From Actinopolymorpha cephalotaxi (GTDB lineage Bacteria; Actinomycetota; Actinomycetes; Propionibacteriales; Actinopolymorphaceae), in NCBI RefSeq assembly GCF_013408535.1, contig NZ_JACBZA010000001.1, positions 186,001-250,000 of the forward strand: a stretch of 64,000 nucleotides of DNA, in the 5' to 3' direction. The position numbers and the translations under genes were made by a program. Below are positions 26,726 through 37,693 of the stretch, in pieces. The stretch's first letter is position 1; each line of letters starts with the position of its first letter. A model generated the notes under the pieces. That model was not told the DNA's origin. It worked only from the letters and a program-made list of their open reading frames with translations, and searched no databases.

Positions 26726-28506
26726 AACAGCTTGGTGAAGTCGGGCCCGCCGCTGAACGGGTCGAGGACGACGCCACCGAGCTTGGAGCCGTACAGGAAG
26801 TTCGTCTTGGAGTACGACACCGGAATCACCGGGGCGTACTTCTGCATCATCATCTTGTCGAGCTTGGGCCACTCGGCCTGCTGTTCCTTCAGCGGCAGGG
26901 CGGAGATCCGGTCGATCTCGGCGTTGATGTCCTTGGCGTTGAGGAACGACTTGACTGGCGCCGAGGCCGGGTTGAGCGCGATCAGCCGGCCGTCGAAGAT
27001 GGCCGGGAACACGGTGCTGCCCGACGGCCAGTCCAGGCACCAGCCCGACGGACGGATGTTGATCTTCGACCTCGAGTTCTCGAGTTCCGCCCGCACCTGG
27101 TCGCGCGGCATCGGGATCGCGGTGGTCCTGAAGCCCGCGGCCTTCAGCTTCTGCGAGCGGACGGCCGAGACCTGCGCGGAGATGTCGTTGTCGTTGGAGT
27201 AGGCCCACACGATGTCGAAGCCGAGCTTCCCGGCCTTCTCCAGCATCTTCTTGGCCTTGGTGGGGTTTCCGTCCCCCTTGCTGCCGTTGCCGAACAGGTC
27301 GTAGTTGACGAAGCCCGGTGTCACCTTCGGCAGGATCGTGGTCGCCGGGGTGTAGGTGAACGGGTTGTCGCCGCCGGACTTGTGCAGCGAGTCGTACGGC
27401 CAGGCGGTGATCAGCGCCCTGCGCACCTCGAGCGGAATCCGCCGGGTGTCCATGAAGATGAAGCTGGTGCAGGTGCCGTCACCGGTCATCATCCGCTTCT
27501 CCGGCTCCTTGCCCTGGATCTTGGGCAGCAGTGAGGAGTCGACACTGTCGTAGGTGATCGCGGTCTGGTCCGGGCCGTTGTCCGCGATCAGCTGCTCCTG
27601 CAACTTGATCGGGTTCTGGCCGTACTTGAAGTCGTACTTGTCGACGTACTGGTGCCGGGCGGCGTCGGTCTTCGGGTCCCACTGGTCGTTCTTGACCAGC
27701 ACGAGCCGCTTGCCCTTCTGGTAGCTGTCGAACTTGTACGGCCCGGTGGCCAGCGGGTGGTTGCCGTAGGCGTCCCTGGTGTCCTTGGCCTGCGGGATCG
27801 GCGTGAACACCGGGAACGTCGTGTAGTACGGCAGGTCCGGGAACGGCTTGGCCATCTTCATCACGACGGTCTTGTCGTCGGGAGTGGACACGCCCGGGTA
27901 GTCGAGTCCGCCGCCCTGCGCCTTGGTCTTGAACGGGCCCTTGTACTTTCCGCCGTCCAGGAAGTAGCTCTGCTGGTACACCGGGCCGCCGGGGAGTTCC
28001 TCGGTGGCGAAGGAACGCTTCACCGAGTAGGCGAGGTCCTGCGCGGTCACCGCGGAGCCGTCCTCGTACTTCAGCCCGTCCTTGAGGTGGAACGTCCACT
28101 CGGTGTAGTCCGCGTTGTGCCGGCCCAGGTCGGTGGCCAGGTCCGGGATCAGGTAGTACTTCCCGTCCGGGCGGAGCTCCAGCGCGGTGAGGGTGCGCGC
28201 CGTCAGGCGGAGCACCGAACCGGTGTCGATGTAGTACGAACGGGTGGGGTCGAACGTCTCCGGTGCCTGCACCGTGAGGATCGTCGCCGTGCCGCCCTTC
28301 TGCGCACCGGCGAGGTCCTTGGCCGGTCCCTTGGCGTTGGCGTCCTGCACCACCTGGAACCCCGCGCCCTGTGGAGTCGCCGGCGACTCGTTCTGCTGCT
28401 GCTTGTCCTGCTGGGCCGCTTCCTGGGATGGAGTCTTGCCCCCACCGCAGGCGGTCAGGCCGAGAGCGAGTGCCCCGACGACCGCCACCAACCTCCTGTA
28501 TCGCAT
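26713..28506 (-). CDS. ABC transporter substrate-binding lipoprotein, SBP_bac_5 family
   Basis: A 597-residue extracytoplasmic binding protein for oligopeptides, nickel or other solutes. The signal peptide ends in the lipobox LTAC with the modified cysteine at residue 20, followed by a linker rich in Q, E and P. Family features include YTEWTFHLKDGLKYEDGSAV (SBP_bac_5 signature), NHPLATGPYKFDSYQKG and RRALITAWPYDSLHKSGG. The ATG at 28506 follows GGGAG about 9 nt upstream. No permease or ATPase genes lie next to it; it is an orphan, and the rest of its transporter must be encoded elsewhere. The 3' end runs into tandem repeats. Confidence 0.9.
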   Translation of the reverse strand: MRYRRLVAVVGALALGLTACGGGKTPSQEAAQQDKQQQNESPATPQGAGFQVVQDANAKGPAKDLAGAQKGGTATILTVQAPETFDPTRSYYIDTGSVLRLTARTLTALELRPDGKYYLIPDLATDLGRHNADYTEWTFHLKDGLKYEDGSAVTAQDLAYSVKRSFATEELPGGPVYQQSYFLDGGKYKGPFKTKAQGGGLDYPGVSTPDDKTVVMKMAKPFPDLPYYTTFPVFTPIPQAKDTRDAYGNHPLATGPYKFDSYQKGKRLVLVKNDQWDPKTDAARHQYVDKYDFKYGQNPIKLQEQLIADNGPDQTAITYDSVDSSLLPKIQGKEPEKRMMTGDGTCTSFIFMDTRRIPLEVRRALITAWPYDSLHKSGGDNPFTYTPATTILPKVTPGFVNYDLFGNGSKGDGNPTKAKKMLEKAGKLGFDIVWAYSNDNDISAQVSAVRSQKLKAAGFRTTAIPMPRDQVRAELENSRSKINIRPSGWCLDWPSGSTVFPAIFDGRLIALNPASAPVKSFLNAKDINAEIDRISALPLKEQQAEWPKLDKMMMQKYAPVIPVSYSKTNFLYGSKLGGVVLDPFSGGPDFTKLFVKQ

Positions 28507-28867
28507 GCCAACCCACTCCCTGTCCGCGGCCCCTGCTCACCCGTGCCGGCCGCGCACGTCGCTCACCCGTCGATGTGGAGATGCCGATGCTGTGTTCCTT
28601 GCCGGCTTGGTTGGTTGCCGGCTTGCTTGCCTGCGATGCGTTCGCGATGCCGCCGGCGCTGACGTCCGGGCCGACGCTGTCGATCAAGCCGGTTGGAACG
28701 ATAGGCGGCAAGCGGGCGGTCGGCGGTCACGAATCGGGCACGCTTGTTCATCGATGTGATGGCGTGTGAGGGCGGGTGAGGACGTACGGGAAACCGCGGC
28801 GGGTGTCAGGACGTCAAGCCGCGTTCGGGTTGTGGAGGCCGCGAGGCCCGCGGTGTCTGTCGAACGT
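28507..28867. other. Intergenic region upstream of the binding-protein gene
   Basis: A 361-bp stretch between two minus-strand genes. It must carry the promoter of the binding-protein gene. On the minus strand there are imperfect short repeats around 28595-28630 (caagcaagccgg then caaccaaccaagccgg). I see no gene, clear promoter hexamers or hairpin in it. Confidence 0.4.
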
Positions 28868-29812
28868 TCAGAGAATGACGTCGGCGAGCTCGTCGGCCCG
28901 CGGCGGATCCGCGCCCGGGCGGGTGCAGGTGAGCGCCGCGGCGGTGGCGGCCCGGGTGAGCAGGCCGTGCAGCGTTTCCTCCGGCAGCGTCGGCCGCGGC
29001 TGCCGCAGAGCGGGCAGCAGGTCGTGGTCGTGCAGCCCCGCGAGCAGTGCGGCGCTGAACGCGTCGCCGGCGCCGACCGCGTCCACCACCGACACCACCG
29101 GGGCGGTGACGTCCACCCGCGGCTGTGCCGGGCCGGCGGCGAACGCGCCGTCCGGGCCGAGGGTCACCACCACCAGCGCCGGGCCGCGCTCGCACCACCG
29201 GCGTACGACGTCGGCCGGATCGGTGCCGGGATACAGGTAGCCGAGGTCGTCCGCGCTGACCTTCACCAGGTGTGCGGAACCGAGCTGGGCCTCGACCCGA
29301 TCGCGGGCGGCGTCCCGGTCCGGCTGCAGGTGCGGGCGGATGTTGGGGTCGAGGCTGATCGTCACCGCGCCGCGGTCGCGTTCGCGGGCGAGCCGCTTCT
29401 CCAGCACGCTCGCGCCGGGCTCCAGCGCGAGGGCGAGCGACCCGGTGTGCACCGCGGTCACCTCCGCGGGGAACGGGTCGGGGAGTTCCTGCGCGGTCCA
29501 CTGCCAGTCGGCGGTGCCGTTGCAGTAGAACTCGAACCGCGGCGAGCCGTGCGGGTCCAGGAACACGAACGCGAGCGTGGTCGGCTCGCTCGCGGTCACG
29601 GCGTACCGCGTCGACACGTCGTTGGCGGCGAGGTGCGCGCGCAGCCGGGCGCCGAAGGCGTCCTCCGACAGCCGGGCCAGCAGGGCCGTGGGAACGCCGA
29701 GCCGGGCCAGGCCGACCGCGACGTTGAACGGGGCGCCGCCGGGCCTGGCGCGGAAGACGCCCTGGTCGTCGCCCTCGAGGTCGATGAGCGCCTCGCCGAT
29801 CACCGTGATCAC
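28868..29812 (-). CDS. PfkB family carbohydrate kinase (fructokinase-like)
   Basis: A 314-residue ribokinase-fold kinase. The substrate motif PGGAPFNVAVGLARLG is at about residue 24 and the ATP/anion-hole motif DAVGAGDAFSAALLAGL at about 248, with the catalytic aspartate in GAGDA. GEALIDL at the N-terminus and SLDPNIRP are typical of fructokinases, so phosphorylation of fructose or a similar ketose is likely. The GTG at 29812 has AGGAG 7 nt upstream. It is monocistronic and diverges from the MoxR operon. Confidence 0.88.
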   Translation of the reverse strand: MITVIGEALIDLEGDDQGVFRARPGGAPFNVAVGLARLGVPTALLARLSEDAFGARLRAHLAANDVSTRYAVTASEPTTLAFVFLDPHGSPRFEFYCNGTADWQWTAQELPDPFPAEVTAVHTGSLALALEPGASVLEKRLARERDRGAVTISLDPNIRPHLQPDRDAARDRVEAQLGSAHLVKVSADDLGYLYPGTDPADVVRRWCERGPALVVVTLGPDGAFAAGPAQPRVDVTAPVVSVVDAVGAGDAFSAALLAGLHDHDLLPALRQPRPTLPEETLHGLLTRAATAAALTCTRPGADPPRADELADVIL

Positions 29813-29931
29813 GTGTCGTCTCCTGCGGTTCGGGGGAGTGCCAGCATCTCGCAGGGTCCCACGCCGGGCCAGCGGCGGCCGATGGCGGACCCGGCACGCG
29901 GGCGCTCCTCGTCCCTGCTGCGTTCAGAGCC

Positions 29932-29937
29932 TAGGGT
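29932..29937 (+). promoter_or_regulatory. Putative -10 element of the MoxR operon
   Basis: TAGGGT ends 7 nt before the ATG at 29945, the spacing expected if transcription begins at or near that ATG. A convincing -35 element is not seen. Confidence 0.4.
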
Positions 29938-29944
29938 CATCGGG

Positions 29945-30004
29945 ATGAGCAGCCTCCGGTGCGACGGAGGGCCGGGCCGGAAGGGACGAGGCGATCGGTG
30001 GTGA
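29945..30004 (+). CDS. Possible 19-codon leaderless leader peptide
   Basis: An ATG placed 7 nt after TAGGGT opens a 19-codon frame (MSSLRCDGGPGRKGRGDRW) whose TGA overlaps the GTG of the DUF4129 gene as GTGA. The same coupling is used between later genes of this operon. It could be a translated leader that delivers ribosomes to the next start. Such a short frame can arise by chance, so this stays tentative. Confidence 0.3.
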   Translation: MSSLRCDGGPGRKGRGDRW

Positions 30005-30738
30005 GCGACGTCGGCGCGGCCGTACGCCGTGTCCTGCCGGTGGTCGCCGTCGCCGGGTTGCTCGGCCTGCTGGTCGTGGTGGCCGCGATGTCCGGACCGG
30101 AGGTCACCGGACTGCCGCTGCCCGGTCGCGGGCAGCGGGTGGTGACCCCGCCGCCACCCCCGACCGCGGGACCCACCGCGGCCCCGACGCCGACGGTGAG
30201 CACCGCGCCGCCGTCGGTGTCCGCTCCGGGATGGCTGGCCTGGGTCCCGGCGGTCTTCGGCGTACTCCTGCTGGCCGCGCTGGTCGTGCTGGTGGTCCAC
30301 CTCGTCCGGCTCTACCTGCGCAACCGGACCCCGCGAGACCGCGAGGACGTGGACGTCGCCCCGCTGCCGGTGGAGATCGAGGACGAGACCGGGCAGCGGT
30401 TGCGGGCCGCCGTGGACGCCGGCATCGAGGAACTGGACGACGACGGAACCGACCCGCGCCGGGCGGTGATCGCCTGCTGGCTGCGGCTGGAGGCGGCGGC
30501 CGCAGAGGCCGGCACACCGCGCGCGCCGGCCGACACCCCCGGTGACCTGGTGGCCAGGATGCTGGCCTCGCACCGGGTCAGCGCGCCGGTGCTGCGCGGG
30601 TGCGCGGACCTGTACCGCCGGGCGCGGTACGCACCGGGCGAGGTCGAGGAGTCGATGCGTACCCAGGCGCGGGAGGCGCTCGGCCGGCTGCGGACCGAAC
30701 TCGCCGCCGGCCAGGAGTCGCGGGGCGTGGTCCGGTGA
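30001..30738 (+). CDS. DUF4129 membrane protein
   Basis: A 245-residue protein with two transmembrane segments, one near the N-terminus (VLPVVAVAGLLGLLVVVAAM) and one at about residues 78-100 (WVPAVFGVLLLAALVVLVVHLVRLY), separated by an extracytoplasmic Pro/Thr-rich stretch. The C-terminal cytoplasmic part is the DUF4129 domain (RRAVIACWLRLEAAAAEAG, TPGDLVARMLA, LYRRARYAPGE). In actinobacteria this domain is typically encoded beside MoxR and DUF58 genes, as here. A GTG at 30001 is chosen because it overlaps a short upstream frame as GTGA; the GTG at 29998 is equally in frame. Function is unknown but probably tied to MoxR-driven assembly of envelope proteins. Confidence 0.82.
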   Translation: MSDVGAAVRRVLPVVAVAGLLGLLVVVAAMSGPEVTGLPLPGRGQRVVTPPPPPTAGPTAAPTPTVSTAPPSVSAPGWLAWVPAVFGVLLLAALVVLVVHLVRLYLRNRTPRDREDVDVAPLPVEIEDETGQRLRAAVDAGIEELDDDGTDPRRAVIACWLRLEAAAAEAGTPRAPADTPGDLVARMLASHRVSAPVLRGCADLYRRARYAPGEVEESMRTQAREALGRLRTELAAGQESRGVVR

Positions 30739-31249
30739 ACGGGTGGGCGCGCCGGGTGCCGGGCGTGCTGCGCGGCCTCGTCGTCACCGCGGCGGCGGCC
30801 GGACTGGCGTACGCCCTGCTGGTGCTCGTCTTCCACGCCCGGGTTCCGTACCCGCTGTGTCTCGCCGTGGTGCTCGTCGTCGTGCTCGGCCGGCTGCTCG
30901 TCCGCGCGTTCACCCCGCCGCCGGCCGGGCGGGCGCTGGTGCGCGAGGACACCTCCGGGACGGTGTACGGCGTACCGGACCGGCCGTTCGCCGACGTCCG
31001 CCGCTGGGAGGAACGACTGGACCTGATGCGCGGCGACCGCGACTACTACGAGCGCGTCGTCCGGCCCGCGATCGCCGCGGTGGTCGACGAGCGGCTGCGC
31101 GTCGGGCACGGTGTGACCCGAGACGGCCAACCCGACCGCAGCCGGGAGTTGGTGGGCGCCCGGATGTGGGATCTGCTCACCACCACCCAGTCCCGCCGGC
31201 CGCCCTCGCCGGGTGAGCTGGCCGACGTCATCGCCGAGGTGGAGGACCT

Positions 31250-31253
<4 letters not shown>
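30735..31253 (+). CDS. Membrane protein of the MoxR operon
   Basis: A 172-residue protein with two N-terminal transmembrane segments (about 8-30 and 36-54) and a charged cytoplasmic domain of about 110 residues (RRWEERLDLMRGDRDYYERVVRPAIAAVVDERL). I recognise no named domain. The GTG start overlaps the stop of the previous gene as GTGA, and its own stop overlaps the MoxR start the same way, so it belongs to the operon and is probably translated in fixed ratio to its neighbours. Confidence 0.8.
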
Positions 31254-32236
<983 letters not shown>

Positions 32237-32246
32237 ACGGGCCGGC

Positions 32247-33616
32247 GTGCGCATCCCCCTTCCGGAGCTCCTCCGGGTTCGTCTTCGGGATCGTCTCCGG
32301 CCGTCGGGCGGCGACTCCCCGGGCTGGTCGCCGACGCCGGCGTTGCGCCGCGCGCTGGTGGTCACCCTCGCGCTGCTGGTCGCCGCCGTCCTCACCGGCC
32401 GGGCGGACCTGGTGGTGCTCGCCACGCCGTTCGCGGTGGGTACGTCGGCGGCGCTGCTGCGCCGGCCGCGCGGGCTGCCCGTCGTCGGGGTGAGCGCCGC
32501 CGAGGGCGCGGACCCGGCGGTCGCGGGCGACCTGGTGGAGGGCGCCGACCTGCACGTCCTGGTCGACGTGCGGGCTCGCGGGGCCGCCTTCGACGTCGCA
32601 CTGGTGCAACGCGAGCAGCCGCCCTGGCTGCGCGACCGGACCCGCGCCCGCACCCACGCGGGCGCGGTGCCGGCCGACGCGGGCACACGGTTCACCCTCA
32701 CCGGACAGCTCGCGCGCTGGGGCCGCTACGTCGTTCCTCCCGTGCGGGTGCGCGCGGCGGCCTGTGACGGGCTGCTGACCTGCGCCCCGGTGACCTCGGA
32801 CTCCCTTGCGGTACGCGTGTTCCCGCGCACCGAGCCGTTCGCCGCCGACGAGGCGATGCCGAACGCCGCCGGCCTGGTGGGTGTGCACCGGTCCCGGCGG
32901 TTCGGCGAGGGCGGCGAGCTGGCCGGCATCCGGCAGTTCGCACCCGGTGACCGGCTGCGGCGGATCGACTGGCGCGCCTCCCTGCGTACCGGCGAACTCC
33001 ACGTCGCACAAACCCTGTCCGACCGGGACGCCGAGCTCGTGCTGGTTCTCGACGTACTCCACGAGGCCGGCCGCTCGGAGGGCATCGACGGCGCGCCGAG
33101 CGTGCTCGACACGACGGTGCGGGCCGCCGCCGGGATCGCCCAGCACTACCTCGGCCGCGGCGACCGGGTGCGGCTGCTGGAGTACGGCGGCCGCAACCGC
33201 GCCCTGCGGGTCGGCTCCGGCCGCCGGCACTTCGTCGCCGCGCTGGAGTGGCTGCTCGCCATCCGGGCGGGAGAGGGTCCGCACGATCCGTCGGCCGGCA
33301 TCTTCGCCCGGCAGATCCTGCCGCAGCAGGCGCTGCTGGTGGTCCTCACGCCGTTGCTCGACCACCGCAGTGTGGCGCTGCTGGCCCGGCTCGCACGCAG
33401 CGGCCGGACCGTGCTCGCCGTCGACACGCTGCCCGACTCTGCCCGGCCGGACCGGGAGAACCCCTGGACGCCGGTGGCGTTCGGGCTGTGGCGGCTGGAA
33501 CGGCGCAACACCGTCGCCCAGCTGCTCGAACACGGCGTACCCACCGTCACCTGGGCCGGCGCCGGCTCCCTCGACCAGGCGCTGCGCGACGTCTCCCGGC
33601 GAGCGGCGGCCCCGCG

Positions 33617-33620
<4 letters not shown>
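32247..33620 (+). CDS. DUF58 domain protein (VWA-like)
   Basis: A 457-residue membrane-anchored protein. One hydrophobic hairpin (about residues 35-75) is followed by a beta-rich region and the DUF58/VWA-like domain. The family signature GGELAGIRQFAPGDRLRRIDWRAS is at about residue 220; ELVLVLDVLHE and LLVVLTPLL supply the VWA-like strands. It is the usual partner of MoxR, but its biochemical role is not known. The GTG at 32247 lies 10 bp after the MoxR stop with no strong Shine-Dalgarno sequence. Its stop overlaps the start of the next gene as ATGA. Confidence 0.9.
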
Positions 33621-35346
<1,726 letters not shown>

Positions 35347-35502
35347 GCCTTCTGGGCCCGCCTTCGGGCGATCCGCCCGGAACGCCCGTCCTCCGTCCGG
35401 GGTGACGGTTCGCGTTCCGGGCATGGGGATTCCCTCTCGGTGCGACGCTGGTGGTGGCCGCACGCCCGTGCCGGCCACCACGGGCCGGCCGAGGGGGAGA
35501 CC

Positions 35503-36258
35503 GTGATCAAGCCGAGCAGCTTCGCCGTCGGCAGCCCCTGCTGGGTGGACGCGACGGTGCCCGACCTGGAGGTGGCGCGCCGCTTCTACGGTTCGGTCTT
35601 CGGCTGGGCGTTCGCCGACCAGGGCCGCGACTACGGCCACTACACGATGTGCCTGCTGAACGACATTCCGGTCGCGGCGCTGATGCCTCCGCAGCCGGGC
35701 GACGGCGCACACCCGATGTGGAACGTCTACCTCGCCACGCCGGACGTCGACGCCGCGGCCCGGGTGGCCGCCCAGCACGACGGCAAGCTGATCGTGCAGC
35801 CGGTCGACGTGGCCGACAGCGGGCGGATGGCGTTCGTCGCCGACCCGACCGGTGCGACGTTCGGCATGTGGCACGGGCGCGGCCACACCGGCGCCGGGCT
35901 GTGGGGCGACCCGGGCGCGGTGACCTGGAACGAGCTCGCCACCCCTGACGGCGCGGTCGCCGACGCCTTCTACCGGGCGATCTTCGACTACGACGCGCAG
36001 GCGCCGGCCGACCCGGGCGTCACCGTCTGGAAGGCCGGCGGGCACGACGTGTGCAGCCGGCGGGAGACCACCGAGGTGGAGCCGCAGTGGATCACGTACT
36101 TCGCGGTGGCCGACACCGACCAGGCGGTCGGGAAGGTACGCCGGCAGGGCGGGCGGGTCGAACGCGAACCCTGGGACAGCCCGCACGGACGGCTGGCCTG
36201 CGTGGCCGATCCGGCCGGCATCTCGTTCCGGCTGGCCGGCCCGCTGTCCGCGGCCTGA
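35503..36258 (+). CDS. Glyoxalase/VOC superfamily protein, two domains
   Basis: A 251-residue protein made of two VOC domains, about residues 8-120 (SPCWVDATVPDLEVARRFYGSVFGW to FVADPTGATFGMW) and 130-248 (VTWNELATPDGAVADAFYRAIFDYD to CVADPAGISFRLA). This tandem type is common in actinobacteria and usually lacks a proven substrate; candidates are small-molecule lyases or antibiotic-binding proteins. The GTG at 35503 has GAGGGGG 5 nt upstream. It stands alone between asd and a convergent membrane-protein gene. Confidence 0.85.
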   Translation: MIKPSSFAVGSPCWVDATVPDLEVARRFYGSVFGWAFADQGRDYGHYTMCLLNDIPVAALMPPQPGDGAHPMWNVYLATPDVDAAARVAAQHDGKLIVQPVDVADSGRMAFVADPTGATFGMWHGRGHTGAGLWGDPGAVTWNELATPDGAVADAFYRAIFDYDAQAPADPGVTVWKAGGHDVCSRRETTEVEPQWITYFAVADTDQAVGKVRRQGGRVEREPWDSPHGRLACVADPAGISFRLAGPLSAA

Positions 36259-36267
36259 TCCTCGCTG

Positions 36268-36744
36268 TCACCGGGTCGGGGGCGCGGCGGGAGCGGAGTG
36301 GTCGGCCGTGCTGGTCGTGCTGGTCGTGCTGGTCGTGCTGGTCGGGTCGGGGGACGGCAGGACGTGGGCCAGTACGGCGGTGAGGACGACCACGCCCGCG
36401 AACGCCACGCCGAGCGGTCGGTGGCCGGTGAGAACCAGCCCGATCGCGGCGCTCCCGAACACCAGCACCTTCACCGCGACCATGACGGCCGGGTTGCCGA
36501 ACGGCGCCTTCGGCGCCGCGAACAGGCCCCACAACACAGCGGCGATGAGGGGTACGCCGATGCCGAGGGCGATCCGCACCGCCAGCGGGGCCGTCCCGCG
36601 CGATGCCGCGTAGCCGAGGGCGCCGAGTGCGGCGAGTTCGAGCGCGAAGATGGCGGCGAAGTTGACCCGGGCGACCGCCGTGGTGATGCCGTTCGCTGCG
36701 ATGTCGTTCGTGGCGATGCTGTTCGTCGTGATGCCGCCGGCCAT
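36268..36744 (-). CDS. DUF2568-like four-helix membrane protein
   Basis: A 158-residue membrane protein with four hydrophobic helices (FAAIFALELAALGALGYAA, ALGIGVPLIAAVLWGLFAAP, AVMVAVKVLVFGSAAIGLVL and VAFAGVVVLTAVLAHVL). The motif WGLFAAPKAPFGNP is typical of DUF2568/YrdB proteins, whose function is unknown. The C-terminus is a run of S and T from a 9-bp tandem repeat (36308-36343). The ATG at 36744 has GAGGA 5 nt upstream. It diverges from a TetR gene over a region full of operator-like half-sites, so it is probably the repressor's target. Confidence 0.8.
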   Translation of the reverse strand: MAGGITTNSIATNDIAANGITTAVARVNFAAIFALELAALGALGYAASRGTAPLAVRIALGIGVPLIAAVLWGLFAAPKAPFGNPAVMVAVKVLVFGSAAIGLVLTGHRPLGVAFAGVVVLTAVLAHVLPSPDPTSTTSTTSTTSTADHSAPAAPPTR

Positions 36745-36781
36745 GGTAGTCCTCGTCTCTCGTACCAACCGGATCAGAAAA

Positions 36782-36850
36782 CGAGAGCAGTGCTCTCGCC
36801 TGAGAGCACTGTCCTCTGCCGAGGGGGGAACTGTCAAGAGCGGTGCTCTC
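36782..36850. promoter_or_regulatory. Cluster of GAGAGCA/TGCTCTC operator sites
   Basis: A perfect 17-bp palindrome cgagagcagtgctctcg at 36782-36798 is followed by two degraded copies at 36802-36816 (gagagcactgtcctc) and about 36837-36850 (agagcggtgctctc). They fill the gap between the divergent DUF2568-like and TetR genes, as expected for an autoregulating TetR repressor. Confidence 0.7.
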
Positions 36851-36889
36851 GAAAGAGAGCGACGCTCACGGTTGTGGCAGACTGCGCCC

Positions 36890-37693
36890 GTGCCCACGCC
36901 CAGGAGTGCCGCGCCGAAGAACCCCACGCCCAGGAGCGCCACCAGGAAGGCCCCCGGTCCGCGAGAGCGTGCCCGGGCCGCGTTCATCCGCGACATCCTG
37001 GACATCTCCGGCCGGCAGATCGCCGAGTCGGGCGCCGCGGCCCTGTCCATGCGCGCGGTCGCCCGTGAGCTCGAGGTGGCGTCGTCGGCGCTGTACCGCT
37101 ACTTCCCCAGCCGGGACGCGCTGCTGACGGCGCTGATCATCGACGCGTACGCCGCACTCGCCGACCGGGCCGAGGCGGCGCAGGCGAAGGTGCCGGCCGG
37201 GGACTTCCTCGGCCGGTGGCGGGCGATCTGCCACGCCGTGAGGGGCTGGGCGCACGAAAGCCCGCACGAGTACGCCCTGGTCTACGGCTGGCCCGTACCC
37301 GGATACGCCGCGCCCGAGGAGACGATCGAGGCGGGCACCCGGCTGCCGTACCTTCTGCTGGGGGTCGTCCGCGACGCGTGGGCGGCCGGTGCCCTGAGGG
37401 AGACCGGTGCACCGGAAGGGGCCGGGGCGCTCGGGGATCCCGCCGGTGCCGAGGCGCCGGCCCTGTCCGCGCAGATGGCCGCGCAGGCCGCGCACCTCGC
37501 CGCGGCGACCGGGCTGGAGGACCTGCCGGACACGATCCTCATACGGTCCGTGATCGCCTGGACCCAGGTCTTCGGCGCGGTCAGCCTCGAGCTCTTCGGC
37601 CATCTGAAGGGGGCGTTCACCGACGACGCGCCGTTCTTCGCCACGTCCGTGGACCTCATGGCCCACGTGGTGGGGCTCGACGCCCGGACATAA
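36890..37693 (+). CDS. TetR/AcrR family transcriptional regulator
   Basis: A 267-residue repressor with an N-terminal basic Pro/Arg tail (PRSAAPKNPTPRSATRK), a TetR helix-turn-helix at about residues 50-73 (AALSMRAVARELEVASSALYRYFPSRDALL) and a C-terminal ligand/dimer domain with WHG-type features (VIAWTQVFGAVSLELFG). The GTG at 36890 is the first start after the operator cluster; no Shine-Dalgarno sequence precedes it, so earlier in-frame starts were discounted as promoter sequence. It likely represses itself and the divergent membrane-protein gene. The stop overlaps the ATG of the following peptidase (TAATG). Confidence 0.85.
   Translation: MPTPRSAAPKNPTPRSATRKAPGPRERARAAFIRDILDISGRQIAESGAAALSMRAVARELEVASSALYRYFPSRDALLTALIIDAYAALADRAEAAQAKVPAGDFLGRWRAICHAVRGWAHESPHEYALVYGWPVPGYAAPEETIEAGTRLPYLLLGVVRDAWAAGALRETGAPEGAGALGDPAGAEAPALSAQMAAQAAHLAAATGLEDLPDTILIRSVIAWTQVFGAVSLELFGHLKGAFTDDAPFFATSVDLMAHVVGLDART

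Noticed and set aside
35365-35379. Short hairpin after asd (cgggcg/cgcccg)
   Set aside because: Only 6 bp with a 3-nt loop and no T-tract; such stems are expected by chance in GC-rich DNA.
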